In this document: piece after piece, positions 8,522-17,900 of the stretch
Numbering within the stretch: the stretch's first letter is position 1
Layout: every line of letters starts with the position of its first letter
Source: Christensenellaceae bacterium
Lineage (GTDB): Bacteria > Bacillota > Clostridia > Christensenellales > CAG-138
Direction of reading: 5' to 3'
NCBI GenBank assembly: GCA_031261085.1
Contig: JAISKB010000019.1
Span: 1-52,389, forward strand
DNA: 52,389 bases
Notes under the pieces: model-generated
What the model was told of the DNA's origin: nothing
What the model saw: only the letters and a program-made list of their open reading frames with translations
Database searches by the model: none
Made by a program: the position numbers and the translations under genes

Positions 8522-8962
8522 ATGGCATTTTGTGGAAAGTGTGGCGCGCAAGTCGAAGAGGGCGCAGCGTTTTGCCCCAGCTGTGGCACAGTGGTAGGCG
8601 AAGGCGCGCAGAGCGGCGCGAAGGGTTCGGATGCGGAAGAGAACAAGGCGATGGGCATATTGGCCTATATCGGCATACTCGTGCTTATACCGCTGTTTGC
8701 GGCTAAGAATTCCCCGTTCGCGCGGTATCACAGCAACCAGGGGCTGGTTATGTGCATTGCGGCAATCGCTTACAGCATCGCGCAGGCCATCCTTACGGCG
8801 ATATTCACCGCGATTTCCTGGACACTGGGCTCGCTTATAGGCACCTTATTGAGCATTGCCTCCTTGGCATTTTTAGCGCTCATGATACTCGGTATCATCA
8901 ATGCGGCCAAGGGCGAAACCAAACCCCTGCCCGTCATCGGCGGCATTCAGCTCCTAAAATAA
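8522..8962 (+). CDS. Zinc-ribbon plus DUF4870-like small membrane protein
   Basis: This 146-residue protein starts MAFCGKCGAQ and has two CxxC pairs (residues 4-7 and about 18-21), forming a zinc ribbon. A short linker follows, then about three membrane segments with the ARYHSNQGL motif common in DUF4870-type proteins. Its function is unknown; such proteins are frequent in Bacillota. It has its own promoter and a strong terminator, so it is probably monocistronic. Confidence 0.8.
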   Translation: MAFCGKCGAQVEEGAAFCPSCGTVVGEGAQSGAKGSDAEENKAMGILAYIGILVLIPLFAAKNSPFARYHSNQGLVMCIAAIAYSIAQAILTAIFTAISWTLGSLIGTLLSIASLAFLALMILGIINAAKGETKPLPVIGGIQLLK

Positions 8963-9011
8963 GCGCTTCGCTTAATAGCAAGCAATGCTGTCATAGAACG
9001 AACGACATCTT

Positions 9012-9039
9012 AAAAGCGCGCCTTTTTGGTGCGCTTTTT
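9012..9039 (+). terminator. Rho-independent terminator
   Basis: AAAAGCGC (9012-9019), an 11-base loop and GCGCTTTT followed by T (to 9039), about 50 bases after the zinc-ribbon gene. Confidence 0.8.
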
Positions 9040-9188
9040 GCGTTGCGCCGCAGGCAAGAAGGCGTTTATGGAAGCGCAGCTTTTTTATTTGCGGCCAAAA
9101 AGCTCGGGCGCAAAATCCCCGATAAAATAAAATAAGATAAAAAACGAAACGATTTTCCGAATACTAAATATCGAAGTGTCATAAATTG

Positions 9189-9195
9189 TGTCGAA
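9189..9195 (+). promoter_or_regulatory. 0A-box-like site (TGTCGAA)
   Basis: TGTCGAA matches the core of the Spo0A-binding box. It lies 26 bases upstream of the -35 element of the following promoter, a place from which an activator could act. A 7-mer also arises by chance; one copy occurs inside metF near 4970. Confidence 0.45.
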
Positions 9196-9220
9196 TGGCA
9201 ACATTTTTTGTTACACCGCT

Positions 9221-9248
9221 TTGCAACCCATCCCAACTACTATATTAT
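9221..9248 (+). promoter_or_regulatory. Promoter for the first Spo0A-C-like gene
   Basis: TTGCAA (9221-9226), 16 bases, TATTAT (9243-9248); an acceptable sigma-A pattern about 80 bases before the start codon. Confidence 0.5.
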
Positions 9249-9329
9249 GTATATATTGAACTCAACTCACACAAAATAGCGTCACATCAAAGCTTGGCTG
9301 GTTCTTAGCAAGAGAGGGGAATTCTTCGT

Positions 9330-9695
9330 ATGAATCCACAATCTTTGTCGGCCGATGCGCTTCGGGAACTCGGTATGCATCCAAAGTATAAAGGATATGC
9401 GTATCTGCTTTGCATTTTACCGGCGGCGGCAAAAAACCCGGTCTATGCCTATAACCTAAAGCAGGCGGGGTATCCGTTGGTTATGCAGTACTACGATGTG
9501 AGCATCGCGGGGGTGGAAAGGAATATCCGCTTTGCGATTAACAAAACCTGGGAGGAGGGCAATCAAGCGGCCATACACCGATATTTTGGCGCCTACGAAA
9601 CCGGGTATGCGCCCACCAACAGCGAATTTATCGCGGTGCTGATAGAATGCATACAGTATGACCGCGTGATGCATCGAAGGAGGGCGCACATATAG
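9330..9695 (+). CDS. Orphan Spo0A C-terminal-domain-like regulator (copy 1)
   Basis: This 121-residue protein matches only the DNA-binding half of the sporulation regulator Spo0A. Recognisable family segments are VERNIRFAINKTWEEGN (recognition-helix region) and GYAPTNSEFIAVL. There is no receiver domain, no phosphorylatable Asp and no membrane segment. It may bind 0A-box-type DNA constitutively, compete with Spo0A or be controlled by abundance. GAGGGG lies about ten bases before the ATG. A second, diverged copy is at 29449-29817. The family call is strong; the target and regulatory logic are unknown. Confidence 0.85.
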   Translation: MNPQSLSADALRELGMHPKYKGYAYLLCILPAAAKNPVYAYNLKQAGYPLVMQYYDVSIAGVERNIRFAINKTWEEGNQAAIHRYFGAYETGYAPTNSEFIAVLIECIQYDRVMHRRRAHI

Positions 9696-9807
9696 TTGCA
9701 AAAAGTTTGGCCTGCGGCTATCATAATACAAGGCGCGTTTGCGCGGCCCTGCCTGGGGCGGCCTTGCGCCAAAGCGGTATGCGTTAATAAAAAAAGGAGA
9801 ATAGAAC

Positions 9808-10311
9808 ATGGTTGTAATCGAAATGGAAAATGGCGGCGTCATAGAGCTGGAGCTGGATGCGAGCGCCGCGCCCAACACGGTGCAAAACTTCAAATATTTG
9901 GCGGAGCAGGGTTTTTATAACGGGCTGCTGTTCCACCGGGTCATTTCCGGCTTTATGATACAGGGCGGCTGCCCCGAGGGTACCGGCATGGGCGGCCCGG
10001 GATATGGCATCCGCGGGGAATTTGCGCAAAACGGCGTGGCCAACCCGCTCAAGCATACGCGGGGCGTCATATCTATGGCGCGCGCCGCAAGCCCCAATTC
10101 GGCCGGGTCGCAATTTTTCATCATGCATCAGGACGGCAATTTTTTGGATGGCCAGTACGCGGCGTTTGGCAAGGTTGTATCGGGCCTGGAGGTGGTGGAC
10201 GCGATTGCGGCGGCCAAAACCGACGGCGCCGACCGGCCGTTGACGGATGTGCGCATCAAGTCCATTACGCTGGTAAACGAAGCGCCCGCGCAAAAGCCCC
10301 AAACCGTGTAA
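9808..10311 (+). CDS. Cyclophilin-type peptidyl-prolyl cis-trans isomerase
   Basis: Catalyses cis-trans isomerisation of prolyl bonds and helps protein folding. It is a 167-residue single cyclophilin domain without a signal peptide, so it is probably cytoplasmic. Diagnostic segments are FHRVISGFMIQGGCP (with the catalytic Arg), FAQNGVANPLKHTRG and NSAGSQFFIMHQD. AAGGAG lies eight bases before the ATG. Its length and motif set resemble bacterial PpiB. The next gene starts about 20 bases later and may be co-transcribed. Confidence 0.95.
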   Translation: MVVIEMENGGVIELELDASAAPNTVQNFKYLAEQGFYNGLLFHRVISGFMIQGGCPEGTGMGGPGYGIRGEFAQNGVANPLKHTRGVISMARAASPNSAGSQFFIMHQDGNFLDGQYAAFGKVVSGLEVVDAIAAAKTDGADRPLTDVRIKSITLVNEAPAQKPQTV

Positions 10312-10333
10312 TCCATACATAAGCAGGCCCCGT

Positions 10334-11959
10334 TTGGCGCAAGCTAAGCGCATGAAACATAGGGGTATAGAACAAATAAAAACATTTTTTGATGCGCTCC
10401 TGGCCCCGCCCGAGAGCGCTTCTTTGGTGGAGGGGCAGGAGGAAGAGCCGTATGCCGCATATCTGCGGCAGGATATGCCGGATGCGGCGGAACTGCAGGC
10501 ACAGCGCGACAACCCGCCGGAGCTGCTGCCGCGCTTTGCCATTGTGCTGCCCGCGTCGGGCGATAAAAAGGCGCGCGCCGTCACGCTCGCTTCGCTAAAC
10601 GCGCAAACCTACGCGCGGTGGGAACTGACGGAGGATCCTCTAAGGGCACAGGGGGAATTCATACTGTTTTTGCAGCCCGGCGATACCCTTGCGCCCCATG
10701 CGCTATACTGCTTTGCGTCAGCGGCGCAAGCCGGGGCGGATCTGCTCTATTGCGATGAGGATATCCGCATAAACGGGCGGCAGGCGGCGCCTTATTTTAA
10801 AGGTGAAGCCAGCCTCATAACCCAATATAGCTACGACATGCTGGGCAGCGGCGTGGCGGCGGCGCTGCCGCTGTACCGCGCGGCGGGTGGCAGGCAGGGG
10901 GCCGGGGCGGAGGACCGCTATGCCTACAACCTGCGCTTGCTGCAAACGTGCGCACACCCCCTGCACATCGGGCAGGTGCTGTATACCTGCGCGAAGGAAG
11001 GCCACCCTGCCACGGCGGCGCGGCGCATGCTGCAAGGCTGTTTGCCCAAGGATACCTATGCGGCCACCGGCATGTTCGCCGGCAGCTTTAGGGTGGAGCA
11101 TACCGTAAAAACCCCGCAGGTCGCCATTATCGTGCCCAACAAAAACAATATGGACGCCCTGCGCCGCCTGCTCGAGAGCTTGGAGATGCACACGCTCTAC
11201 CAAAATTATACGATTCTCATCGCGGACGAGGGCACGCGGGATAACCGCACGCTGCGCTACTATGATATTTTGCAAAAGAACAAAGCCGCCGCCGTGCTGT
11301 TTGGGGGCGGCGTCAGCCTGCCTGCGCTGCTCAATCGTGCCGCGCGGGAGGTCAATGCCGATGTGCTGGTGTTTTTGGGGCGGGATACCGAGGTGATTAC
11401 GCCCAATTGGCTGCGCGACCTGCTATCGCAATTATACCGACGCAATGTGGCGGCGGTGGGCGGCAAGCTGGTGGACGCGCGCGGGCGGCTGCTGTATGTG
11501 GGCGGCGTGGTGGGCCTGGGCGGCTGGGTTGCCAGCCCGTATGCAGGCAGCGCCGACGATATGGAGAGCCTGCGCAAAAACCGGTTTGCCAACAGCATCC
11601 ACGCGGTCAGCGCGCTTTCACTCGCCTGCATGGCGGTGCGCGCGGAAACCTTTTTTAACGCGGGCTGCTTTGACGAGAGCTTTTTGCGCGATGGCATCGA
11701 TATGGAGCTGTGCCTTCGGTTGCTGCGGCGGGATTTAACCTGCGTATATACCCCTTATGCGGTGCTGCGCAGCCATGCGCCGCTCCCCGACCTGCGCGAT
11801 GCGGATCAAAAGGATAAGGTGCGGTGCTACGATACCCTGCGCCCTATGCTGCTGCGGGGGGACCCATACTATAGCCGCGGCTACGATTACAGCTGTCTGC
11901 AGCCCACCGTGGCGGCCCGGCCCCGGCCTGCCATCGAGCTGAACGAGCGGTATCGGTGA
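10334..11959 (+). CDS. Two-module GT-A (family 2-like) glycosyltransferase
   Basis: About 540 residues. The C-terminal half is a GT2 fold: VAIIVPNKNNMDALRRLLES, then VFLGRDTEVITPNWLRDLL and the late acceptor segment FNAGCFDESFLRDGIDMELC. The N-terminal half (about residues 60-190) looks like a second, shortened GT-A module (IVLPASGDKKARAVTLASLN, then ILFLQPGDTLAPHALYC and LLYCDEDI). Such tandem proteins often make rhamnan-type or other cell-wall glycans. No other glycan genes adjoin it. The start is uncertain: TTG 10334 or ATG 10352, neither with a good ribosome site. Substrate unknown. Confidence 0.75.
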   Translation: MAQAKRMKHRGIEQIKTFFDALLAPPESASLVEGQEEEPYAAYLRQDMPDAAELQAQRDNPPELLPRFAIVLPASGDKKARAVTLASLNAQTYARWELTEDPLRAQGEFILFLQPGDTLAPHALYCFASAAQAGADLLYCDEDIRINGRQAAPYFKGEASLITQYSYDMLGSGVAAALPLYRAAGGRQGAGAEDRYAYNLRLLQTCAHPLHIGQVLYTCAKEGHPATAARRMLQGCLPKDTYAATGMFAGSFRVEHTVKTPQVAIIVPNKNNMDALRRLLESLEMHTLYQNYTILIADEGTRDNRTLRYYDILQKNKAAAVLFGGGVSLPALLNRAAREVNADVLVFLGRDTEVITPNWLRDLLSQLYRRNVAAVGGKLVDARGRLLYVGGVVGLGGWVASPYAGSADDMESLRKNRFANSIHAVSALSLACMAVRAETFFNAGCFDESFLRDGIDMELCLRLLRRDLTCVYTPYAVLRSHAPLPDLRDADQKDKVRCYDTLRPMLLRGDPYYSRGYDYSCLQPTVAARPRPAIELNERYR

Positions 11960-11966
11960 GGTATAA

Positions 11967-11994
11967 TAAAAAAGCCCTCTCTTTGCAGAGGGGC
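11967..11994 (-). terminator. Terminator for psuKG (minus strand)
   Basis: On the minus strand GCCCCTCT and AGAGGGC pair around a six-base loop and are followed by six T residues. It lies between convergent genes and ends the psuK-psuG message. Confidence 0.8.
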
Positions 11995-12014
11995 CGAGGG
12001 TAAAACCAGTTTTT

Positions 12015-12929
12015 TTAAATTAAAGCGGCTATTTGCGCCGCCAGCTTGGCGTTGTTGTAGGCCAGCGCAATGTTGGATTCCAGGCTTTTGCCGCCGGTCA
12101 CGCCCACGATGCGCCCCAGCAAAAAGGGCGTGAGCGCCTTGCCGTGTATGCCGTTTTGCTTCGCTTCCTGCACGGCAAGGTCGATGGCTTGGGAGATATA
12201 GCCGGCATCCATGCTCATATCCTCGGGTATGGGGTTCATGACCAGCATGCCGTTGCCCAGCTCCAGCGCCATATCCGCCCGGATGGCCGCGGCGATTTCG
12301 GCGGGGGTATCCATGCGGCAATCCAGCTTGATGCCGCTGGTGCGGGTGTAGAAGGCGGGCAGCTCATCTGTGCCATAGCCTATCACCGGCACGCCCTTGG
12401 TCTCCAGGTATTCCATAGTGCGCTGCAGGTCGAGTATGCTTTTGGCGCCGGCGCAAACCACCGTTACATCGGTGCGGGCCAGCTCCTCCAGGTCGGCGGA
12501 AATATCCATGGTGGTTTCGGCCTCGCGGTGCACGCCGCCAATGCCGCCGGTCGCAAACACACGGATACCGGCCAGCTTGGCGAGTATCATCGTGGCGGCC
12601 ACGGTGGTGGCGCCATCGGCCTTGGTGGCTACCAACCGGGCAATGTCGCGGCGGCTGGCCTTGGCAACGCTGGGGCCGGCTTTGCCGAAGTATTCGAGCT
12701 GCTCGTTATCCAGGCCAATGCACAGCTTGCCGCTCAATATGGCGCAGGTGGCGGGTACGGCCCCGTTTTCGCGTATGATATTTTCACAGGTGCGCGCCAT
12801 ATCCACATTTTGCGGGTAGGGCATACCGTGGGAAATAATCGTGCTTTCCAACGCGACGATGGGCTTATGGGCGGCCTTCGCCTGCGTAACCTCAGGGGAA
12901 AACAGCATGTGCAGGTTTGATGGGTTCAT
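12015..12929 (-). CDS. psuG: Pseudouridine-5'-phosphate glycosidase
   Basis: Splits pseudouridine 5'-phosphate into uracil and ribose 5-phosphate, the second step of pseudouridine salvage. The 304-residue length is normal. Family segments include PIVALESTIISHGMPYP near the N terminus, VATKADGATTVAATM (active-site Lys and Asp region), FATGGIGGVHR, and TGGKSLESNIAL near the end. GGAGG lies eight bases before the start. The kinase psuK is 29 bases upstream on the same strand, so the complete two-step pathway is encoded as one operon. Confidence 0.95.
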   Translation of the reverse strand: MNPSNLHMLFSPEVTQAKAAHKPIVALESTIISHGMPYPQNVDMARTCENIIRENGAVPATCAILSGKLCIGLDNEQLEYFGKAGPSVAKASRRDIARLVATKADGATTVAATMILAKLAGIRVFATGGIGGVHREAETTMDISADLEELARTDVTVVCAGAKSILDLQRTMEYLETKGVPVIGYGTDELPAFYTRTSGIKLDCRMDTPAEIAAAIRADMALELGNGMLVMNPIPEDMSMDAGYISQAIDLAVQEAKQNGIHGKALTPFLLGRIVGVTGGKSLESNIALAYNNAKLAAQIAALI

Positions 12930-12958
12930 TTTTATACCTCCGAAACTATCGTAAAGTT

Positions 12959-13843
12959 TTATGGTTGTGCAAGTATCGCGGGGGAGAGCAGGGGGCTGAC
13001 GGCGCCTTCGCTCGCAAGGGTGAGCGCGGATACCTCGCAGGCGAGCCGCGCCGTTTGCAGCGCGTCAAAGCCCAAAAGGCTGCCCGCCACAATGGCGGCG
13101 GCGGCGCTGTCTCCCGCGCCGGTGGCGTTGCAGATGGCGCCATGCGCGGTGGCGGGCAGGTGCATCACATCGCGCGCGCCATAATCGCATACGAACATGC
13201 CCTGTGCCCCGACCGAAACGAACACCCGCCGCACACCCAACGCCCGCAGCGCGAGGGCGGCGGCTTCGGGGCCGCTTTGGCCGGTAAGCGCCTGCGCCTC
13301 TAAAACATTGGGCTTTAGCCCGTGCAGCTTGTGGAGCGCCGGCACCAGCTTGCGCGCCTTGGCTGCGGAAACAGGGTCGGCAAACAGCGGCGGCTTGGCG
13401 GCCCTGACCACATGCGAAATGACCGCCTGCGGCAGGTTGGTATCCAGCACGATGGCATCCGCCGCGTTGGCCGCCTGCATATCGATCATATCCGGCGTGA
13501 GCGCATCGCAAATGCTCATATCGTTGATGGCGGCGTACATATCGCCCTGTCCGTCCATCAGGCAAAAATAGGTGCCGCTCGCCTGCGGGAGCACCGGCGC
13601 GTGGGTTAAGCCGATGCCCGCTGCCGCGCAGTAGGTGCGGTGCATGTCGGCATAGCCATCCTGCCCCAGGGGGGCAATCAGCTCTACCGCAAAGCCCATG
13701 CGCGCAAGGTTTTCGGCGATGTTGCGGCCTACGCCGCCCGGCGTTACGCGCACGGCGCCCATGTTGGAGTCGCGCAGGCAAAGCTGCCCAAAAGGCGTGC
13801 CCGTGATATCCATATTCAGCCCGCCGATTACACATACCTGCAT
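12959..13843 (-). CDS. psuK: PfkB-family pseudouridine kinase
   Basis: A sugar/nucleoside kinase of about 294 residues. The N terminus MQVCVIGGLNMDITG and the C-terminal ATGAGDSAAAAIVAGSLLG motif (anion hole and catalytic Asp) identify the PfkB fold. The immediate neighbour psuG makes pseudouridine the likely substrate. I chose ATG 13843, because GAGGG sits nine bases before it and only four before the in-frame ATG at 13852. A closely related ribokinase or nucleoside kinase would look similar, but the operon partner settles it. Confidence 0.9.
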   Translation of the reverse strand: MQVCVIGGLNMDITGTPFGQLCLRDSNMGAVRVTPGGVGRNIAENLARMGFAVELIAPLGQDGYADMHRTYCAAAGIGLTHAPVLPQASGTYFCLMDGQGDMYAAINDMSICDALTPDMIDMQAANAADAIVLDTNLPQAVISHVVRAAKPPLFADPVSAAKARKLVPALHKLHGLKPNVLEAQALTGQSGPEAAALALRALGVRRVFVSVGAQGMFVCDYGARDVMHLPATAHGAICNATGAGDSAAAAIVAGSLLGFDALQTARLACEVSALTLASEGAVSPLLSPAILAQP

Positions 13844-13876
13844 AAGTAGCATCCCTCACATGATTTTGCTATGGTT

Positions 13877-13885
13877 ATTATACCA
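13877..13885 (-). promoter_or_regulatory. Extended -10 promoter for psuKG
   Basis: On the minus strand TGGTATAAT is a perfect extended -10 element, about 35 bases before the psuK start. No good -35 element is visible. Confidence 0.55.
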
Positions 13886-13968
13886 CATTTTATGTTACTA
13901 TACTGTTAAGTTATGGGTTTATGTACAATTACACGATGGGCGCGGCAGCGCCCAAGAAGGAGCATAAT

Positions 13969-14868
13969 ATGAAACGTTTTTGGGCCGCCATAGGCATAGG
14001 CGTGGCCTGCGCCGCCGGATATATGCTGCTGCAGGGCATCGTAAGCATTGTGTTTATGATACCCTACATAGCTTCCACACTGGGCGCCGACGTGCTTGCG
14101 CTGGATGTGGTGCAGATTACCGCGGAGGCGACCGCCTATTTATACGAAAAGTTCGCCTATATTTCCATCATCACCAATGTGCTGACATTTTTTATACTGT
14201 GGGGCGTGTATGCCTTGATGCGGCGCAACATTTTCCAAGAGATACGGCTTGTGCCCGTGAAGGCGCGCAGCCTGCTGCCCAATATAGGGCTGGCGGCGGG
14301 CTTGGGCGTTGTGATTTGCCTGGTGCTTTCGCTGCTGCCGGAGGAGGCGATGGCGAGCTACATCGAGCAATCCAACAGCGTGATCTACGGCGTGTCCCTG
14401 CCGCTGGCCATGCTCTCCACCGTGCTGTTCGCCCCCATTTTAGAGGAGATCCTCTTCCGCGGCGTGGTTTATGGCACCTTCAAGCGCGCCATGCCGCGGG
14501 GCTTTGCGCTGCTGCTATCCTCCTTGATTTTTGGCGCGCTGCACGGCCAGCTGATATGGATACTCTACGCCGCAGTCGTGGGCTGCGTGATGGCGCTGGT
14601 ATACGACGCTTATGGCTCCCTGCTCGCAAATATCGTGTTTCACATCGTATTCAACCTGGTCGGCGGCTATTTTACCGTCCTGCTCGATTTCCCAACCCTG
14701 CCGCCCCGCTTCATCGCGCTGGCCCTTGCGCTGGCGCTTTGCGCCTGGTGCGTTTATAAAATCAAGCGGCTGCGGCGCGACGACCTGCCGCCCCTGGACA
14801 TTGCGTCCGAAGGGGAGCCTGCCGGGAACGATGAGCCTGCCGCGCCCATCCCGGAGCCTGCCGAGTAA
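13969..14868 (+). CDS. CPBP-family intramembrane metalloprotease
   Basis: About 299 residues with roughly seven to eight membrane segments. The family motifs are present: LEEILFRGVVYG (EExxxR, about residue 160), then LIFGALHG with its His and a third conserved region NIVFHIVFN. These residues bind the metal in CPBP (Abi/Rce1-like) proteases. The C terminus is a soluble Pro/Glu-rich tail. Start ATG 13969 has AAGGAG eight bases upstream; the frame extends further to 13921 without a ribosome site. Roles of this family include processing of membrane or secreted peptides; the target here is unknown. Confidence 0.88.
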   Translation: MKRFWAAIGIGVACAAGYMLLQGIVSIVFMIPYIASTLGADVLALDVVQITAEATAYLYEKFAYISIITNVLTFFILWGVYALMRRNIFQEIRLVPVKARSLLPNIGLAAGLGVVICLVLSLLPEEAMASYIEQSNSVIYGVSLPLAMLSTVLFAPILEEILFRGVVYGTFKRAMPRGFALLLSSLIFGALHGQLIWILYAAVVGCVMALVYDAYGSLLANIVFHIVFNLVGGYFTVLLDFPTLPPRFIALALALALCAWCVYKIKRLRRDDLPPLDIASEGEPAGNDEPAAPIPEPAE

Positions 14869-14881
14869 ATACCGGCTTATC

Positions 14882-14908
14882 AAAAAAGTGGCTTGCGCCA
14901 CTTTTTTT
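14882..14908 (+). terminator. Rho-independent terminator after CPBP protease
   Basis: AAAAAGTGGC (14883-14892), loop TTGC, GCCACTTTTTTT. A nearly identical stem terminates ftsH at 20383-20407. Confidence 0.9.
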
Positions 14909-14967
14909 GTATGCGGGGTTATTTGTATTAAGCTGCACGGCAGGGGAAGCGGGTAACGCTTTGCCGC

Positions 14968-17900
14968 TTATTTTTTCTCTACGCTCAGGGTTACGGCTTC
15001 GCCGTTGATGTCCCATTCCTTCACGAACCCGTTGGTATTGCCGGCCGCGATGGCGTCCGCAAGGGTATCTGCCGCGATAGCGCCGCCGAAGCGGGCGAAT
15101 ATATCGGCTATCCTCGCGCTGCCGTCATAGCGCAGCGCGATGTAATCGGTTACCTCAAACCCGGCTTCCTTGCGCATGGTCTGAACCTTGGATACCAGCT
15201 CCCGCACGAAGCCCTCGTCTATGAGCGCGGGGGTAAGCCGCGTATCCAGCACTACGGAAAGATCCCGCTCGGTTTCGGCCACAAAGCCTTCCTTTTGCGC
15301 GGTGGATACGAGCACATCCTCGGGGCTTAGCGAAACCGCGGCGCCCTCCAGCTCAAATTCATAGGCGCCGCCCGCGTTATGCGCCGCCACCACCGCGTCG
15401 CCAATGCCCTCTCCTGCGAGGTAGGCGTTTATTTTGGGGAGTATTTTGCCATAGCGCGGCCCCAAGGTTTTGAGCTGCGGCTTGACCCGGTAGCTGATGA
15501 AGCCGGATGCGTCGGCCACGAATTCCACCCGCTTTACGTTGAGCTCCTCCGCGATGATGGAGGTGAACATGGCGGGCAGCTTGCCGCCCTGCACATACAT
15601 GGCGGGGATAGGCTGACGGTTTTTGATATTGGCGGCGTTGCGCGCGCTGCGCCCCAGCACCACGATGGCGAGCACCTCATCCATATGCGCTTCCAAATCG
15701 GCATCGATATAGCTTTCATCCACCGCGGGCCAGTCGCACAGGTGAATGCTCTCGGGCGCGTTCGCATCCACGCTGCGCACGATGTTTTGGTATATTTCCT
15801 CCGTCATAAACGGGATGAACGGCGCGGAAATCAACGTGAGCGTTTTGAGCGCGGTATAGAGCGTCATGTAGGCGGCTTCTTTATCGGCCGTCATTTCTTT
15901 GCCCCAGTAGCGTTCGCGGCAGCGGCGCACATACCAGTTGGAAAGGTCATCGGTAAAGCGCTGCAGCTCCCGCCCCGCTTCGGTGATGCGGATGACCGCC
16001 ATGTTTTGGTCCACGCTCTTTACCAATGTGTTGAGCCGCGAGAGCAGCCAGGTATCCATGGGGCTTAGCGTCTCGCGCCGGAGCGTGTGCGCGGAAGGGT
16101 CAAAGCCATCTATCTCGGCGTAGAGCACATAAAAGGCGTAGGTGTTCCACAGCGTGCCCATGAACTTGCGCTGCGCCTCGCTCACCGCCTCCGGCGAGAA
16201 GCGGCTGGGAAGCCAGGGCATGGAGCCGGTGAAGAAATACCAGCGCACGGCGTCGGCGCCCTGGTTATCCAGCACCGTCCAGGGATCCACCACGTTACCC
16301 TTGTGCTTGCTCATCTTTAGGCCGTCTTTATCCTGCACAAGGCCCAGCACCAGGCAGTTTTGGAAGCTGGGTTCCTCGAACAGGCAGGTGGATATGGCCA
16401 GCAGCGTATAGAACCAGCCGCGGGTTTGGTCGACGGCCTCGCTGATGAAGTTGGCGGGGTAGCGGCGCAAAAACAGCTCTTTGTTTTCGAATGGATAGTG
16501 CCACTGCGCAAACGGCATGGAACCGCTGTCGAACCAGCAATCTATCACGACGGGTTCCCGCTTCATGTCGCCACCGCACTTGGGGCAAGCGAAGGTGATG
16601 GGGTCGAGGAAGGGCTTGTGCAGCTCAATGTCGCGGGGCGTGCCGGGCGCAAGGCTGCATAGCTCCTCACGGCTGCCTACCACATGGATATGCCCGCAAT
16701 CGGCGCAAACCCACACGGGCAGCGGCGTGCCCCAATATCGTTCGCGGCTGATGCCCCAATCTATCACGTTTTCCAAGAAGTTGCCCATGCGCCCATCCCG
16801 TATGGTTTCGGGCAGCCAGCTGATGCGGCGGTTGTAGTCGAGCAGCCTGTCCCGTATGGCCGTCATCTTGATGAACCAGCTCTCGCGGGCATAGTAGATG
16901 AGCGGGGTATCGCAGCGCCAGCAGAAGGGGTAGCTGTGCTCGAATTCGGGCGAGGCAAACAGCAGCCCGGCACCTTGCAGCGCCTGGAGTATAAGCTTAT
17001 CCGCCTCTTTTACAAATACGCCATCCCAGGGCGTGCCGCCGGTCATCTCGCCGCGGGTATTTACCAGCTGAATGAAGGGCATGTCGTGCGCCGCGCATAC
17101 GCGGGCGTCGTCCTCGCCGAAGGCGGGCGCGTTGTGCACGATGCCGGTGCCCTCCGAGGTGGTTACATATTCATCGGCAATCACATAATGGCCGCGCTTG
17201 CCCGTTTTTTGGCATGCCGCGGCGGTGGAGGGGAACAGCGGCTCGTAGGCCCTGCCCACCAGCGCGCCGCCCGGGAATTCATCTAAAACAGCCGCGTCCT
17301 CGCCCAGCGTGGTTTCCACCAGGTCTTTGGCTAAAATATAGGTTTGGCCGCCCTTTGCGGCGCGGCAGTAGGTTACGCCCGCGTTCACGCACAGGCACAC
17401 GTTGCTGGGCAGCGTCCAGGGCGTGGTGGTCCAGGCGAGGTAGTAAGCATCTTCATCGGCACAGCGGAAGCGCACCGTGGCGCTGGCTTCCCGCACATCC
17501 TTATAGCCCTGCGCCACCTCGTGGGAGGAGAGCGCCGTGCCGCAGCGGGGGCAATAGGGCACGACCTTATGGCCCTTATACAGCAGGCCCTTTTCGTATA
17601 TGGTTTTGAGCGCCCACCACTCGGATTCGATATAATTATCCTCATAGGTGACGTAAGGGTCTTCCATATCGGCCCAAAAGCCGACGCGGTCGCTCATCTC
17701 TTCCCACTCGCCCTTATATTTCCAAACGGATTCCTTGCACTTGGCGATAAACGGCTCCACGCCATAGGCCTCGATTTGCTCTTTGCCGTCCAGCCCCAGC
17801 TGCTTTTCGACCTCCAGCTCCACGGGCAGGCCATGGGTATCCCAGCCCGCCTTGCGCAGCACGTCAAACCCCTTCATGGTGCGGTAGCGGGGGATGATAT

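Larger units (their letters stand above)
9040..9329. other. Long leader region before the first Spo0A-C-like gene
   Basis: About 290 bases without a gene, AT-rich compared with the neighbours. It holds a weak inverted repeat (AGCTTTTT near 9078 and AAAAAGCT near 9096), a 0A-box-like TGTCGAA, and a promoter, both listed separately. I see no open frame of note. Confidence 0.5.
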
